Shown one piece after another: positions 1 through 7,019 of a stretch of DNA of 10,731 nt. The DNA is from Clostridia bacterium. GTDB taxonomy: Bacteria > Bacillota > Clostridia > Christensenellales > CAG-314. The stretch covers positions 1-10,731 of the forward strand of contig JAFTNE010000218.1 of assembly GCA_017452035.1 (NCBI GenBank), written 5' to 3'. The notes under the pieces were generated by a model. That model ran no database searches. It worked only from the letters and a program-made list of their open reading frames with translations, and was not told the DNA's origin. The translations under genes were made by a program, and so were the position numbers. Position 1 is the first letter of the stretch, and each line of letters starts with the position of its first letter.

Positions 1-2
1 AA

Positions 3-2708
3 TCAACTCCTGAGGAAATTCGTCCATATGCATCCTATGTAGGTTATCTTTTCAACTACTATGATTTTATTTCCTTTGGTGGTGTGGCATTTGGCTCCTT
101 GGTGTACGTTTTACAAAGTGCGCTTACATTTTGGGGTTCTTTGATTATTCTTTTGGGCTTACTCGTTTGGACGGTAATTGTTGCAGGCGACTTTTTCTAC
201 TGCTATTTTACTGGCAAAATTACCCTTTTGCAGGAAGTGGACAACAATACTGAGCCTGTTCCACCAGTTGCTCCACAACCTACCGAGGTTGTTACTGATG
301 ATGAATTGCGCCGTTCTCAAGCTTGGGCTACAATTATGGGGGATGGTGCGACAGAGTACCCAGAGCCCATTCAAACACCAACTGTTCAAGTTCCACCACA
401 AGATACATTTACTTTTGCTCCACAAACTGTGATGGACAGTCAGCCACCAGTTCAAACAACGGTGCAAACTGCAGAGCAAATTCTTTTCCAACAAGAACCT
501 GCTGTTTCCCCTGCAAGTAGCTTCTTTGGTGTGCAAAATGATGTTGAACCAGTTGATGATTCCTTTGTTCCAAGAGGTAGCAAACCTGCTCAAGTGGACT
601 CTGTTGACAGCTGGAAGATTTCTACAACCCCAACTCCAACACCAGTTGAGCAACCCGTTCAGGTGGAAACGCCCGTTGTTCAACCTAAACCTATTGTTGT
701 CGAGCAACCTGTTATCATCCAACAAAAGCCAGTGGTAGTCGAGCAACCAGTGGTTATTGAACCAACTCCTGTTGTTGTAAAGCAAGAGCCAGTTGTTGTG
801 CAAGAACCTGTGGTAGTTCAACCACAACCAGTAGTAGTCGAGCAACCAGTTCAACAAACTCCTGTTTACCAACCTGCGCCAGCTATTGCTGATGAAGTTG
901 ACGTAGTGGATGTTGTTGTGGATGATGTTGACAATACGGATGACGACTATTTTGATGACGTTCCTTTCCAAACGGAACCAATTGTACAAAAACCAGTTGA
1001 GCAACCTGCAAGCAAGCCTGTTGCAAAACCAGTTCAACCTGCCCCAGTACCTCAAGATTTTGACCCTGACGAAGTAATCGCTGTCGAGGGGGAAACTCCA
1101 TTGGGCAATGGTGTAGTTCAAACGCGTCTCGATTTTGTAACTGCTGGCGAATTGGATCAAAAGAACAAAACTATCCATCAGTATCTTGATTACGTTGTAC
1201 CACCTTGTGATTTGCTTAATGATGCAACAATCACGGTGGATACTGGTGCTGAGGATCGTTTGAGAGCTGCCGAGGCTATTGTTAGAAAACTTAGCGTGTT
1301 CAACATCAAGGTTGAGCTTGCAGATATTATTGTTGGACCATCGGTTACTCAATATCGCTTTAAGGTACTTTCGGAAAAAACTCGTATGGGCGATTTTGCT
1401 GCCTATGCAGACGACCTTAAAGCTTGTTTGGAGGCAAAACAAGATATCCTTATTCAAGCACCAATTGAAGGTACAAATTTGGTTGGTATCGAAGTTGCAA
1501 ACAAAAAGAAGACGCCGGTAGTGTTGCGTACACTTTTGGAGTCGGAAAAATTCCAAAATGCAAAGGGCAAACTTGTGTTTGCCATTGGTAAAAACCTTAT
1601 CGGTGACGTTATTATTGACGACCTTGCTGAAATGCCTCACTTGCTTGTAGCTGGTACAACTGGCTCGGGTAAATCGGTTGCATTAAACTGCTTGATTGTC
1701 AGCTTGATGTACAAGTATGGCCCAGAGTACCTGCGTTTCTTGATGGTTGACCCCAAATACGTTGAACTTTCCCGTTACAATGGTATTCCTCACATGTTGA
1801 CAAGGGAAACTATTGTAAACATTAATGATGCTTTGGCTGGTATGGACTATCTTGTAAAGGAAATGGAGGCAAGATATCAACTGTTCAAGCAAAATGGTGT
1901 TGACAACATTGTAAACTACAACAAAATGATCAACCCCAAACTTACTCAAAAAATGCCATATCTCATCTACATTGTAGACGAGTTGGCTGACCTGATGTCC
2001 ACAAACAAAAAGGCCTTTGAAGAACGTTTGGCGCGTCTTACTGCAAAAGCCCGTGCCAGTGGTATCCACGTAGTTTTGGCTACACAACGTCCTGACGTTA
2101 ACGTTATTACTGGTACTATCAAAAACAACCTCTCTTGCCGTATGGCGTTGAAGGTTCCTGCTCCACAAGATAGTAAAACAATTATCAATGGTGCAGGCGC
2201 AGACAAGCTTTTGGGCTATGGCGACATGCTCTACCTTGGACCAGGATCATCCAGTCCTGCACGTATTCAAGGCGCGTATATCAGCAATGACGAGATTAAA
2301 TCTCTTGTCGAGTTCCTGCGCGAAAGTAATGAACTTTACTATGACGATAGCATCTCTAACGAAATTTTTGTTTCTAACAAACCTGTCGAACCGGACGTTG
2401 TTCCCGAGTTGGATGAGGATGATATTCCACTTCAAGACCAACGCGAGTATCGCATTTACATGAAAAAAGCTTTGAAGTACTGGTTGACGGAAAAGAAAGG
2501 CTTTGCCTCTATCTCGTCCATTCAACGTGGCATTAGAGTTGGCTTTAACAAAGCCGGTACCATCAAAGACCTATGCGACAAGATGGGTTACTTGGAAAGA
2601 TTATCTGATGCAGAGTCCTCTAACCGTCCTGTAAAGGTTTTGGTAACGTTGGAACAACTTGACGAGCTGTTCCCAGATGTTACTGACGAAGATATGCAAA
2701 ACATTTAG
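3..2708 (+). CDS. ftsK: DNA translocase FtsK/SpoIIIE, 5' end cut by window edge
   Basis: Membrane-anchored hexameric ATPase that pumps chromosomal DNA through the division or sporulation septum. The frame is open to the window edge, so the real start lies outside; a GTG at 84 is only the first in-window start-like codon and would cut into membrane sequence. Of 901 visible residues, roughly the first 70 are hydrophobic and match the end of the FtsK multi-pass membrane domain. A Pro/Val/Gln-rich linker with an acidic patch follows (about 640-1080). The RecA-like motor has Walker A GTTGSGKS at 1653-1676, Walker B ending IVDE at 1971-1982, and the ATQRPDVNVITG and GADKLLGYGDML signatures. A winged-helix gamma-like domain closes the protein (about 2450-2690, QRGIRVGFNKAG). 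The stop is TAG, with rimO beginning 12 nt later. FtsK and SpoIIIE cannot be told apart from sequence alone; the family call is very secure. Confidence 0.96.
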   Translation, partial: STPEEIRPYASYVGYLFNYYDFISFGGVAFGSLVYVLQSALTFWGSLIILLGLLVWTVIVAGDFFYCYFTGKITLLQEVDNNTEPVPPVAPQPTEVVTDDELRRSQAWATIMGDGATEYPEPIQTPTVQVPPQDTFTFAPQTVMDSQPPVQTTVQTAEQILFQQEPAVSPASSFFGVQNDVEPVDDSFVPRGSKPAQVDSVDSWKISTTPTPTPVEQPVQVETPVVQPKPIVVEQPVIIQQKPVVVEQPVVIEPTPVVVKQEPVVVQEPVVVQPQPVVVEQPVQQTPVYQPAPAIADEVDVVDVVVDDVDNTDDDYFDDVPFQTEPIVQKPVEQPASKPVAKPVQPAPVPQDFDPDEVIAVEGETPLGNGVVQTRLDFVTAGELDQKNKTIHQYLDYVVPPCDLLNDATITVDTGAEDRLRAAEAIVRKLSVFNIKVELADIIVGPSVTQYRFKVLSEKTRMGDFAAYADDLKACLEAKQDILIQAPIEGTNLVGIEVANKKKTPVVLRTLLESEKFQNAKGKLVFAIGKNLIGDVIIDDLAEMPHLLVAGTTGSGKSVALNCLIVSLMYKYGPEYLRFLMVDPKYVELSRYNGIPHMLTRETIVNINDALAGMDYLVKEMEARYQLFKQNGVDNIVNYNKMINPKLTQKMPYLIYIVDELADLMSTNKKAFEERLARLTAKARASGIHVVLATQRPDVNVITGTIKNNLSCRMALKVPAPQDSKTIINGAGADKLLGYGDMLYLGPGSSSPARIQGAYISNDEIKSLVEFLRESNELYYDDSISNEIFVSNKPVEPDVVPELDEDDIPLQDQREYRIYMKKALKYWLTEKKGFASISSIQRGIRVGFNKAGTIKDLCDKMGYLERLSDAESSNRPVKVLVTLEQLDELFPDVTDEDMQNI
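642..881 (+). repeat. Degenerate Pro-Val-Val-Val-Gln coding repeats in FtsK linker
   Basis: Inside the ftsK linker, short units of the type PVVVEQ/PVVVQP/PVVIEP recur about every 7-8 residues. At DNA level one 17-nt word, GTAGTCGAGCAACCAGT, occurs identically at 735-751 and 834-850, a period of 99 nt (33 codons), and a near copy lies around 697-713. The repeats preserve the reading frame, so length changes by unit gain or loss would be tolerated. The unit is low-complexity and presumably an extended flexible spacer between membrane anchor and motor. It is followed by an Asp/Val-rich acidic run at about 891-960. Confidence 0.85.
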
Positions 2709-2720
2709 TAGGAAGTATTT

Positions 2721-4043
2721 ATGAACACTAAAGTTGGAGTAATTTCCCTTGGCTGTGACAAAAACCGTATCGATACGGAAGTTATGCTTGCCAACCTTGC
2801 CAAGGGAGGTTATCAAATTACAAATATCCAAGATGACGCTGACGTATTGATTGTCAACACCTGCGCGTTTTTGCAGTCTTCGAGAGAGGAGGCTATTGAT
2901 ACCATTTTGGAGATGGCTCACCTCAAAGAAGGTACTGACAAAAAGATTATTGTTACAGGTTGTCTTGGTCAAAAGTTTGGAGAGGAAGTGTACGAAGGTT
3001 TTCCTGAGGTTGACGCCGTTGTTGGCACAAACGACTACGACAAAATTTGCGAAATTGTTGGTAGTGTGTTGGCTAACAAGCGCGATTTATACGTTAATTG
3101 CAACGATACAATTACCTTTGGCGATCGCATTTTGACCACCTTGCCACACGTTGCCTACCTCAAAACAAGTGATGGTTGTAACAACTTTTGCACCTATTGC
3201 TTGATACCATACATCCGTGGTAGATTTCGCTCTGTTCCAATGGAGGATATTGTTGCTCACGCAAAAAGTCTTGCTGAAAATGGTGTAAAGGAACTTATTC
3301 TCGTTGCGCAAGACACAACTCGCTACGGCAAAGACTTGTATGGCGAAATTAGGTTAGTGCAACTGCTTAGGGAGCTATCTGCTATCGAAAATATCCACTG
3401 GATACGATTGTTGTATTGTTACCCCGAGCTTATGGATGATGCTTTAATTGACGAAATAGCATCCAACCCCAAAATTGTTAAGTACGTTGACGTTCCACTG
3501 CAACACGTTGACGATACAATTTTGAAGAGAATGAATCGCAGGTCCAACTACGCTAACATTTGCACTTTGTTTGACAAGCTTGCTGACAAAGGAATCGCAG
3601 TTCGTTCCACCTTTATTTGTGGTTTCCCTGGCGAAACAAAGGAAAGTGTTGAGCTTATTTGTGACTTTTTGAAGAGCTACAAACTTCGCAACGTTGGTTT
3701 CTTTGCATATTCTCGTGAGGAAGGCACAAAGTCTTACGCATTTGAAGGGCATTTGCCTAAACGTACAAAGGAAAGATACGTTGCAAAGTGCTACAAGGTG
3801 CAACAAAAGGTAGTGCAAGAGCTAAACGCGTCCGACGTTGGCAATGTGTACGAGTGTGTTGTAGAAAGCCTGCAAGAAGAGCGCGATGGTAAGTACTTCT
3901 ACATGGGGCGCACCTACTTTATGGCACCGGAAATTGATGGTAACATTTTGATTATTTCTGATGAAAAATTGCCCATTGGTAGTTTTTGTGACGTAAAAAT
4001 AACCAATGCATTAGAGTACGATTTGATAGGAGAAAAAGTATGA
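2721..4043 (+). CDS. rimO: Ribosomal protein S12 methylthiotransferase RimO
   Basis: Radical-SAM enzyme carrying two iron-sulfur clusters that adds a methylthio group to a conserved aspartate of ribosomal protein S12 in the cytoplasm. The 440-residue product has the three-part methylthiotransferase layout. The N-terminal UPF0004 domain has cluster cysteines C12 (LGCDKN), C48 (NTCAF) and C81 (TGCLGQ). The radical-SAM core has the CxxxCxxC motif at C153, C157 and C160 (SDGCNNFCTYC), followed by IRGRFRS. A C-terminal TRAM-like domain spans about residues 370-440. The LGCDKNRIDTE opening and IRGRFRS fit RimO better than MiaB or MtaB. The start follows a GGAAG ribosome binding site just after the ftsK stop. 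The TGA stop overlaps the pgsA ATG by 4 nt, implying translational coupling. Length and motifs are normal and complete. Confidence 0.95.
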   Translation: MNTKVGVISLGCDKNRIDTEVMLANLAKGGYQITNIQDDADVLIVNTCAFLQSSREEAIDTILEMAHLKEGTDKKIIVTGCLGQKFGEEVYEGFPEVDAVVGTNDYDKICEIVGSVLANKRDLYVNCNDTITFGDRILTTLPHVAYLKTSDGCNNFCTYCLIPYIRGRFRSVPMEDIVAHAKSLAENGVKELILVAQDTTRYGKDLYGEIRLVQLLRELSAIENIHWIRLLYCYPELMDDALIDEIASNPKIVKYVDVPLQHVDDTILKRMNRRSNYANICTLFDKLADKGIAVRSTFICGFPGETKESVELICDFLKSYKLRNVGFFAYSREEGTKSYAFEGHLPKRTKERYVAKCYKVQQKVVQELNASDVGNVYECVVESLQEERDGKYFYMGRTYFMAPEIDGNILIISDEKLPIGSFCDVKITNALEYDLIGEKV

Positions 4044-4720
4044 ATCTGCCCAACAAACTTTCAATTTTGCGCATTGTAATGGTTCCACTGTTTATTGTTG
4101 CATATTTCTTGCCTTTTACTTGGTCGCCATACGTTGCCCTTGGTATATTTGTGTTGGCGGCATTAACAGATTTGTTGGATGGCTACATTGCTCGCAAGTA
4201 TAACTTGGTTACCGACCTTGGCAAATTGTTAGACCCAATAGCAGACAAAATTCTTGTTTGCGCTGCTTTGTTTTGTATTGCTGTAACCAACCCACTACGA
4301 CATGGCATCGGTAGTGTGCCTATTATGGGGTTGGCGTATGGCACCAATTCTCTAACTATTGGGCATATCTTTTTTGCTGTCAGTGGCGCATTGGTGCTTT
4401 CACGCGAGTTGCTTATTGATGCAGTTAGACAAATTGCGGCATCCAAGGGTACAGTGGTGCAAGCAAACATCTTTGGTAAAGTTAAGACAGTTTTACTGGA
4501 CGTGAGCCTTCCAGTACTAATTGTGATGGAGGGTCTTGCAAGAGAGTTGGACTTTATGTCTCTTGCCAGCTTGTATTTCCCTGATTTGCAACTCATTGAT
4601 GATGTGTATGCCATTCTAAATTGGGTTGGTCTGGTGCTGTTTGCCCTTGCAATAATTATGACTGTTGTTTCTGGCGTTGTGTATATTGTACAAAACAAAA
4701 AGGTATTTGAAGAAAAATGA
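4040..4720 (+). CDS. pgsA: CDP-diacylglycerol-glycerol-3-phosphate 3-phosphatidyltransferase
   Basis: Integral membrane enzyme making phosphatidylglycerophosphate from CDP-diacylglycerol and glycerol-3-phosphate, the committed step to phosphatidylglycerol and cardiolipin. The 226-residue product is largely hydrophobic. It contains a perfect CDP-alcohol phosphatidyltransferase signature DxxDGxxARx8GxxxDxxxD from D44 through D69 (D44, D47, G48, A51, R52, G61, D65, D69), whose aspartates bind the metal ions and substrate. The N-terminus MNLPNKLSILRI is typical of PgsA. It is somewhat longer than the roughly 180-195 residues common in Bacillota, with extra sequence in the loop after the motif and a C-terminal membrane segment ending in a basic/acidic tail. 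Its ATG overlaps the rimO stop (ATGA), and AGGAGA lies just upstream. Its own TGA overlaps the cinA ATG and is immediately followed by TAA. Confidence 0.95.
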   Translation: MNLPNKLSILRIVMVPLFIVAYFLPFTWSPYVALGIFVLAALTDLLDGYIARKYNLVTDLGKLLDPIADKILVCAALFCIAVTNPLRHGIGSVPIMGLAYGTNSLTIGHIFFAVSGALVLSRELLIDAVRQIAASKGTVVQANIFGKVKTVLLDVSLPVLIVMEGLARELDFMSLASLYFPDLQLIDDVYAILNWVGLVLFALAIIMTVVSGVVYIVQNKKVFEEK

Positions 4721-5874
4721 TAAAGCTACTTACAAAAGAACATAGCAAAGCTGTTCAATTGATTTGTGATAAACTGCGCCGTGATGGCTTAGAGTACGAT
4801 TTGTTTGTTACGCACAGTGGTGTATCTGCGCGCGACTATCTGATTGATGCCGTTAGCAAGGATAACGTAATTATGGTAGGCAATGTTGGTGACTGTTCAA
4901 CCACTTTTGCCGATGCTTTAAATCTGGCAATGTTTTACGATACCTATGCCGAAAAGGCCGTTGCAGAGTATTGCAAACTGGCAAAAATTGCTATGCCAGC
5001 GCAACACGTTTTGGACAAGATTTGTACAATTCCCGAAACTTTTATTCATTATTCGGCTGTCTACGGTTACCAATGTGGCTGTTTTGGCGAATACAATCGT
5101 AAGCAAATTTACATTTTGCCTGACGACAAGCGCGAGTGTGAACTGTTATACGATACCTACATTTCCAAAAATCTTTTGAAAGATCAAGTTGGAAAGATCA
5201 AGTATGTTTTCAAAGTTTTTGGTTATCCTAGTGAAGTTGTTGCAAAATTACTAAATTCACTAGATAAAACGGTGGAAAGTAGCTTTGAAACAGACAATTT
5301 GGATAGTCGTATTACGTTACTTTTCCCCGCTAAAACAAACAAAAAGACTATTGGCAGTGTAATCGAACAATTTAAGCACCTGTTTGGCGAATCAGTTTAT
5401 GCTGATTGTGACAAATCACTCGCAGAAATAGTGGTGCAGACGCTGTCGGAAGTAAATTACAAAATTTCCACTGCCGAGTCTATTACTGGTGGTATGATAG
5501 CGTCATCCATTGTGGATGTTGCTGGCTCAAGTGCTGTGTTTTACGAAGGTGCTGTTACCTATTCGAGCGTGGCAAAAAGCCAAAGGCTGGGTATATCTCC
5601 ACACGTAATTGATGAGTATGGAGCTGTATCTCCACAAGTTGCAAAGGCTATGGCTGAGGGTTTGCTTGCCAATGGCAGTGACATTGTGGTTACTACAACA
5701 GGCTATGCAGGCCCCGATCCATCGGGAAAGACGCCAGTGGGGCTTAGTTATATTGCTGTTGGTAATCGTGCTGGTGTAACGGTACACAAAACTATGTATG
5801 CTGGTGACAGAAATACCATCAGGGCTCTTGTGACCAATACAGCATTGTATTTGGTTATCAAAACAATGAAATAA
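4717..5874 (+). CDS. cinA: CinA-family protein with eroded MoCF domain and intact NMN-deamidase domain
   Basis: Three parts are visible in 385 residues, versus about 410 for typical CinA. Residues 1-165 correspond to the MoCF/COG1058 domain (ADP-ribose pyrophosphatase in characterised homologues). However, the first strand with its GTELL motif is shortened, and the usual GGLGPTxDD reads GNVGDCSTTF at residues 55-64, so catalysis there is doubtful. Residues about 165-240 resemble the middle KH-like domain (KVFGYPSEVVAKLL). Residues about 240-385 are a well-kept CinA C-terminal/PncC domain: TAESITGG with S255, YSSVAK with K287, GAVSPQVAKAMAEG and GYAGPDPSGKTPVG. S255 and K287 are 32 residues apart, consistent with the Ser/Lys pair described for NMN deamidases, which recycle nicotinamide mononucleotide to nicotinate mononucleotide. 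The usual Cys of AESCTGG is Ile here. The ATG overlaps the pgsA stop. recA lies downstream, as in many Bacillota. Confidence 0.9.
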   Translation: MIKLLTKEHSKAVQLICDKLRRDGLEYDLFVTHSGVSARDYLIDAVSKDNVIMVGNVGDCSTTFADALNLAMFYDTYAEKAVAEYCKLAKIAMPAQHVLDKICTIPETFIHYSAVYGYQCGCFGEYNRKQIYILPDDKRECELLYDTYISKNLLKDQVGKIKYVFKVFGYPSEVVAKLLNSLDKTVESSFETDNLDSRITLLFPAKTNKKTIGSVIEQFKHLFGESVYADCDKSLAEIVVQTLSEVNYKISTAESITGGMIASSIVDVAGSSAVFYEGAVTYSSVAKSQRLGISPHVIDEYGAVSPQVAKAMAEGLLANGSDIVVTTTGYAGPDPSGKTPVGLSYIAVGNRAGVTVHKTMYAGDRNTIRALVTNTALYLVIKTMK

Positions 5875-5880
5875 TAATTT

Positions 5881-5894
5881 AGAACAAATAGTCT
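5881..5894 (+). promoter_or_regulatory. Possible degenerate LexA (SOS) box upstream of recA
   Basis: The 14-mer AGAACAAATAGTCT matches 8 of 10 defined positions of the symmetric Gram-positive SOS-box form AGAACNNNNGTTCT. It sits just upstream of the recA -35 element, where a LexA site could act. The right half-site is imperfect (AGTCT rather than GTTCT). The flanks extend the dyad as TTTAGA at 5878-5883 and TCTAAA at 5892-5897. AT-rich DNA yields such partial matches by chance, so this is tentative. Confidence 0.25.
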
Positions 5895-5901
5895 AAAATG
5901 C

Positions 5902-5918
5902 TTGCAATATTATTGCAA
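5902..5918. repeat. Perfect 8-bp palindrome over the recA -35 region
   Basis: TTGCAATA-T-TATTGCAA is an exact inverted repeat with 8-bp arms and a 1-nt centre. It covers the -35 hexamer and the first part of the spacer of the recA promoter. It is too tight to be a good RNA hairpin and lies upstream of the predicted transcript start, so a dimeric DNA-binding regulator is the more natural reading. No specific regulator is recognised. Confidence 0.6.
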
Positions 5919-5930
5919 ATGATATATAAT
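5902..5930 (+). promoter_or_regulatory. recA promoter (sigma-A type)
   Basis: A -35 element TTGCAA (5902-5907, 4 of 6 to consensus) is separated by exactly 17 nt from a perfect -10 TATAAT (5925-5930). Transcription would start near 5937. The recA ribosome binding site AGGAGA follows at 5946-5951, 8 nt before the ATG. No terminator separates cinA from this promoter, so some readthrough from the upstream block is likely. Confidence 0.75.
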
Positions 5931-5959
5931 TAGTATACAAAACATAGGAGAATACTACA

Positions 5960-6964
5960 ATGACAGATGACAAGAAGAAGGCCTTAGAACAGACCATCTT
6001 GCAAATTGAAAAGGAATTTGGCAAAGGTTCCATTATGAAACTTGGTAGCTATGCTGCTACTCGCAATATTGACGTAATTCCAACTGGATGTCTCAATTTG
6101 GATATCGCTCTTGGAATTGGTGGCTTGCCAAAGGGACGCATTATCGAGATTTATTGACCGGAGGCATCTGGTAAAACAACTGTAACTTTGCACGTTATTG
6201 CTCAAGTACAAAAAATGGGTGGAACAGCAGCTTTTATTGATGCAGAACAAGCCCTTGACCCCGTTTACGCTAAAAACCTTGGCATTGATTTGGACGAGTT
6301 GTATATCTCTCAACCAGACAGTGGCGAGCAAGCATTGGACATTTTGGAATACCTTGTTCGCAGTAATGCCGTTGACCTTATTGTTGTTGACTCCGTTGCA
6401 GCGTTAACTCCAAAATCAGAACTTGAAGGCGACATGGGCGAAAGTCATATGGGTGTTCAAGCGCGATTGATGTCTCAAGCGTTGCGTAAGCTTGTTGCAA
6501 TTGGTAACAAGTCTAACACGTGCATTATCTTTATCAACCAACTCCGTGATAAAATTGGTGTTATGTTTGGTAGCCCCGAAACAACCACTGGTGGTAAAGC
6601 GCTCAAATTCTATTCCAGCGTTCGTTTGGATGTAAGACGTGTTGACCAAGTAAAGGACGGTTCGGAAATTGTTGGTAGCAAAACTCGCGTTAAGGTTGTA
6701 AAGAACAAGGTTGCTCCACCTTTCAAAACTGCCGAATTTGAAATTATATTTGGTAAAGGTATTTCCAACTCGGGATGTATTTTGGATGCAGCGGTGGAAC
6801 GTGGCATTATTGAAAAAAGTGGTTCTTGGTTTAGCTACAACGGCGAAAAGATTGCTCAAGGTCGCGAAAAAGCTAAGGCTTGGTTGGAGGCTCATTCTGA
6901 CGTTATGGACTCTATTCAAGCAATTGTCAAGGCAGAACTTAATCCACCAACAGAAGAAGAATAA
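5960..6964 (+). pseudogene. recA: Recombinase RecA interrupted by one in-frame TGA at the Walker A loop
   Basis: RecA forms ATP-dependent filaments on single-stranded DNA, performs strand exchange and triggers LexA self-cleavage. The frame of 334 codons has normal family length and start: AGGAGA 8 nt before the ATG, and [22 protein letters not shown]. Codon 66 (6155-6157) is TGA where the family has Gly, in [15 protein letters not shown], the first residue of Walker A. The same frame resumes at once: PEASGKTT at 67-74, DAEQALDP with E96, Walker [11 protein letters not shown], loop 2 [19 protein letters not shown], the [18 protein letters not shown]-terminal segment and an acidic tail. No second lesion is seen, so a one-base change GGA to TGA explains it. 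As read, translation yields 65 residues (5960-6157). Any restart downstream, for example TTG at 6188, would lack Walker A and be inactive. Q97 replaces the commoner His of AEHALDP. Gene identity is certain; whether it is truly broken is open. Confidence 0.9.
6155..6157 (+). other. In-frame TGA at recA codon 66
   Basis: The codon TGA lies between Tyr65 and Pro67, where RecA proteins carry the glycine opening the GPESSGKT nucleotide loop. The following base is C (UGAC, regarded as a leaky stop context). A GGAGG motif lies at 6160-6164, but it encodes the conserved residues PEA, and no start codon lies at usable spacing. Confidence 0.95.
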
Positions 6965-6986
6965 TTTACTACAAATGTAGTAGTGT

Positions 6987-7019
6987 AACAGGAAACCAAT
7001 TGTGGTTTCCTGTTTTTTT
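6987..7019 (+). terminator. Rho-independent terminator of recA
   Basis: A perfect 12-bp stem pairs 6987-6998 (AACAGGAAACCA) with 7003-7014 through a 4-nt ATTG loop. The right arm runs directly into a seven-T tract (7013-7019). A smaller hairpin precedes it, with ACTACA at 6968-6973 and TGTAGT at 6976-6981. It begins 23 nt after the recA stop and makes recA separately terminated from rny. Confidence 0.93.

Noticed and set aside
159..1640. A 493-codon open frame on the minus strand opposite ftsK
   Set aside because: It is the antisense shadow of the ftsK linker repeats: Trp/Asn/Leu-rich low-complexity protein with no start context or recognisable domain, while the plus frame encodes clear FtsK.
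2721..4043. MiaB (tRNA methylthiotransferase) as the identity of the radical-SAM gene
   Set aside because: The LGCDKNRIDTE start and the IRGRFRS segment after the CxxxCxxC motif fit RimO better, as does its position next to pgsA/cinA.
5878..5897. Terminator after cinA from the TTTAGA/TCTAAA dyad
   Set aside because: Only six AT-rich base pairs with an 8-nt loop and no T-tract follow, so it would not terminate transcription.
6155..6157. Reassignment of UGA to glycine (as in some candidate-phylum bacteria) to explain the recA codon
   Set aside because: No other in-frame TGA occurs in thousands of codons here, glycine is encoded by ordinary GGN codons throughout, TGA ends rimO and pgsA in normal ATGA overlaps, and the gene order is typical of Bacillota.
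6155..6157. Selenocysteine insertion, intein or intron at the recA break
   Set aside because: There is no inserted sequence, and the frame resumes with the next conserved residue. The position is normally Gly, not Cys, so one substitution is the simplest explanation.
6188..6964. A separate 258-residue gene starting at TTG inside recA
   Set aside because: It is the same frame as recA continuing past the TGA; no ribosome binding site is at proper distance and the product would lack Walker A.
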